Shown one piece after another: positions 5,772 to 7,088 of a DNA stretch of 7,088 nt; the first letter of the stretch is position 1, and each line of letters starts with the position of its first letter. The DNA is taken from NCBI GenBank assembly GCA_964513905.1, contig CAZENS010000025.1, positions 1-7,088 of the forward strand, given 5' to 3'. The notes below the pieces were generated by a model. That model had not been told where the DNA came from. It did not search any database and worked only from the letters and a program-made list of their open reading frames with translations. A program made the translations under genes and the position numbers. Source of the stretch: CAMEGH01 sp964513905. GTDB taxonomy: Bacteria > Patescibacteriota > Saccharimonadia > Saccharimonadales > Saccharimonadaceae.

Positions 5772-6842
5772 TTAAGCTTCAGCGTTTTGAGCCGCAAGCT
5801 CTCGCTCGTAAGCTTGTAATTTCTCGGTCAAATCATCAATCTTTCCATCCATTGCCTGCGGTATACCGCTGCGGCTGTAGCCGATGCGATGATCGGTGAT
5901 TCGGTCTTGTGGGAAGTTGTAGGTGCGGATTTTTTCAGATCGATCGCCCGAGCCAATCAATGAACGACGTTCTGCAGTTTGCTTGGCTTGCTCTTCGTCA
6001 ATCTTGGCTTGTAGCAAGCGAGAGCGCAGAACACTCATGGCTTTTTCTTTATTTTTGAGTTGTGATTTTTCATCTTGATTTGTCACAACAAGGCCGGTTG
6101 GTAGGTGAGTAATACGCACCGCAGAGTCGGTTGTATTCACGCTTTGGCCACCGTGTCCGCCAGCACGGTAAACATCAACTTTAATGTCATTCGCATGTAT
6201 TTGAATATCGGCTTCCTCGGCCTCTGGCAGGACGGCAACTGTAACGGTACTGGTGTGAACTCGCCCCTGGCTTTCGGTTGAGGGAATCCGTTGCACTCGG
6301 TGTACGCCGGATTCAAACTTAAGTTTTGCGTACGGGGAGTCGCCCTTGATGCTAAAAATAACTTCTTTGTACCCACCGGCGTCGTTAGGAGATTCGTTAA
6401 TGAGTTCAGTTTTAAAGTTGTGCGTTTCGCAGTATCGCAAATACATCCGGTATAGTTCAGCTGCAAATAGGCTTGCTTCGTCGCCTCCTGCACCGGCGCG
6501 TATTTCCATAATTAGGTTTTTGTCGTCGTTAGGGTCTTTAGGGGCGAGCATAACAAAGAGCTCTTCTTCGAGCTGTTCGAGATCAGCCTCTGCTTCGGTA
6601 ACCTCAAGTTTGGCTAGCTCGGCAAGTTCATCGTTACCGCCAGAAAGTTCTTTGGCTTCTATAATGTTTTTTTGGAGTTGTTCACGTTTTTTTGCCATAG
6701 AGATTAACGTTTCAAGCTCTGTAAATCGTTTGTTCTTTTTTGAAAATTCTGGATTGTTGAATGCAGTTGGCGTAGCTAAGAAATCACTAAGCTGTTTTTG
6801 CTCAGACTGAAGCTCCGAAAGATTAAGAGAAATTTTTACCAT
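5772..6842 (-). CDS. prfA: Peptide chain release factor 1 (RF1)
   Basis: RF1 recognises UAA and UAG in the ribosomal A site and triggers release of the finished protein. The 356-residue product is close to the usual length of about 360. It has an N-terminal coiled-coil domain (about 1-105), the conserved IRAGAGGDEASLFA (114-127) and the stop-codon recognition segment HRVQRIPSTESQGR (181-194). There the RF1 P-x-T tripeptide is Pro187-Ser-Thr189, whereas RF2 would have SPF. The catalytic GGQ is at 231-233 within AGGHGGQSVN; Gln233 is the expected target of PrmC. SLIGSGDRSEKIRTYNFPQ (294-312) is also typical. The ATG at 6842 follows an extended -10 box by 8 nt, predicting a leaderless message. 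It lies downstream of rpmE, as in many bacteria, but a terminator separates them. Confidence 0.97.
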   Translation of the reverse strand: MVKISLNLSELQSEQKQLSDFLATPTAFNNPEFSKKNKRFTELETLISMAKKREQLQKNIIEAKELSGGNDELAELAKLEVTEAEADLEQLEEELFVMLAPKDPNDDKNLIMEIRAGAGGDEASLFAAELYRMYLRYCETHNFKTELINESPNDAGGYKEVIFSIKGDSPYAKLKFESGVHRVQRIPSTESQGRVHTSTVTVAVLPEAEEADIQIHANDIKVDVYRAGGHGGQSVNTTDSAVRITHLPTGLVVTNQDEKSQLKNKEKAMSVLRSRLLQAKIDEEQAKQTAERRSLIGSGDRSEKIRTYNFPQDRITDHRIGYSRSGIPQAMDGKIDDLTEKLQAYERELAAQNAEA

Positions 6843-6850
6843 ATGTACAT

Positions 6851-6859
6851 ATTATAACA
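6851..6859 (-). promoter_or_regulatory. prfA promoter, extended -10, predicted leaderless
   Basis: On the - strand TG-T-TATAAT (6859-6851) is a perfect extended -10 element. No good -35 is visible 17 bp upstream (TAATTT). Eight nt separate the -10 box from the ATG at 6842, so transcription should begin at or within 1-2 nt of the start codon, leaving no room for a Shine-Dalgarno site. Confidence 0.6.
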
Positions 6860-6880
6860 GATTGCATTGGGCTAAATTAT

Positions 6881-6914
6881 AAAAAGACCTTCTGTTTGTA
6901 CGAAGGTCTTTTTT
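6881..6914 (-). terminator. Intrinsic terminator after rpmE
   Basis: The arms 6881-6892 and 6902-6913 form a perfect 12-bp stem (core GACCTTC/GAAGGTC) around a 9-nt loop. On the - strand the stem ends in a run of T (GGTCTTTTT), placed 11 bp after the rpmE stop. Because the A and T runs are part of the stem it could also work on the + strand. It isolates rpmE from prfA, whose own -10 box begins about 20 bp downstream. Confidence 0.85.
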
Positions 6915-6923
6915 GGAGCTAGG

Positions 6924-7088
6924 TTATTTTTTAGCTTTGGCGCTTTTCTTTGGTGCTTTTGCCGGGCTTTTATCTGCTGTAGAATCTTTGCTTGGCTTTT
7001 CTTTACGTGCTTTAGCGGCAGCAGCTTTCTTGGCTTTGTTGGCAAGTTCTTTCTTGCGAGCCTCAGCGGCAGCAAAACGAGCTTTAAA
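6924..7088 (-). CDS. rpmE: C-terminal part of probable ribosomal protein bL31 with a lysine/alanine-rich extension (partial)
   Basis: The frame is open to the window edge and gives 54 residues ending in TAA at 6926-6924. It begins FKARFAAAEARKK; the first residues match the end of bL31, where a phenylalanine, two or three polar or basic residues and an aromatic close the protein (for example RFNKRF). The next roughly 48 residues are almost only Lys, Ala, Arg, Ser and Pro, a low-complexity basic tail absent from ordinary bL31 proteins of about 66-70 residues and likely to contact rRNA. Position directly upstream of prfA is the common place for rpmE and supports the call. Another ribosomal protein with a basic tail is possible because the zinc-binding or core part lies outside the window. 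The overlapping frame at 6872-7075 is rejected. Confidence 0.68.
   Translation of the reverse strand, partial: FKARFAAAEARKKELANKAKKAAAAKARKEKPSKDSTADKSPAKAPKKSAKAKK

Noticed and set aside
6346..6810. 154-residue + strand open frame opposite prfA
   Set aside because: It is antisense to the coiled-coil and central region of RF1 and is dominated by serine runs produced by the complementary acidic and lysine codons; no start signals.
6872..7075. 67-residue - strand open frame over the rpmE end and terminator
   Set aside because: It is in a different frame from the bL31-like sequence and runs through the intrinsic terminator; its basic composition only mirrors the A-rich codons of the true frame.

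Overview
The window reads as chromosomal DNA of a small-genome bacterium, most likely Candidatus Saccharibacteria (TM7) or a close Patescibacteria/CPR relative. This rests on gene content and style: an LCP cell-envelope enzyme, an orphan polytopic membrane protein, a short HtrA-type protease, RF1 and its methylase PrmC, a probable bL31 with a lysine/alanine tail, moderate GC, dense packing and short 5' leaders. The assignment is inference; there is no rRNA here to confirm it. The standard code fits: no frame needs TGA read as a sense codon, and all eight visible stops are TAA or TAG.

Left half (1-3738, + strand), cell envelope. An LCP (LytR-CpsA-Psr) enzyme with a C-terminal LytR_C domain (55-1659) is followed after 22 bp by a membrane protein with about eight helices and no recognised family (1682-2470), then by a membrane-anchored trypsin-like protease with one PDZ domain (2527-3738). 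All three products act in or at the cytoplasmic membrane, and promoter-like -10 boxes lie just upstream of each.

Right half (3755-7088), translation termination. On the - strand the order is rpmE end (7088-6924), prfA (6842-5772), then prmC (4570-3755). PrmC methylates the GGQ glutamine of RF1, so the enzyme and its substrate are both present. The familiar rpmE-prfA-prmC series is, however, split by two + strand genes: a charged 200-residue protein of unknown function (4654-5256) and an 83-residue protein with two membrane helices, a TTG start and a histidine-rich tail (5376-5627).

The non-coding parts are informative. prfA and prmC each have an extended -10 box ending only 7-8 nt before the ATG, which predicts leaderless mRNAs. 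The prmC promoter overlaps a divergent promoter for the 200-residue gene. The 83-residue gene has a palindrome across its promoter spacer and a near-perfect long hairpin after it, and both contain CATATATAG. A clean intrinsic terminator separates rpmE from prfA. I see no tRNA, rRNA, CRISPR array, insertion sequence or transposase. The two inserted genes with their palindromes and structured 3' region (about 4590-5750) are the least explained part of the window.
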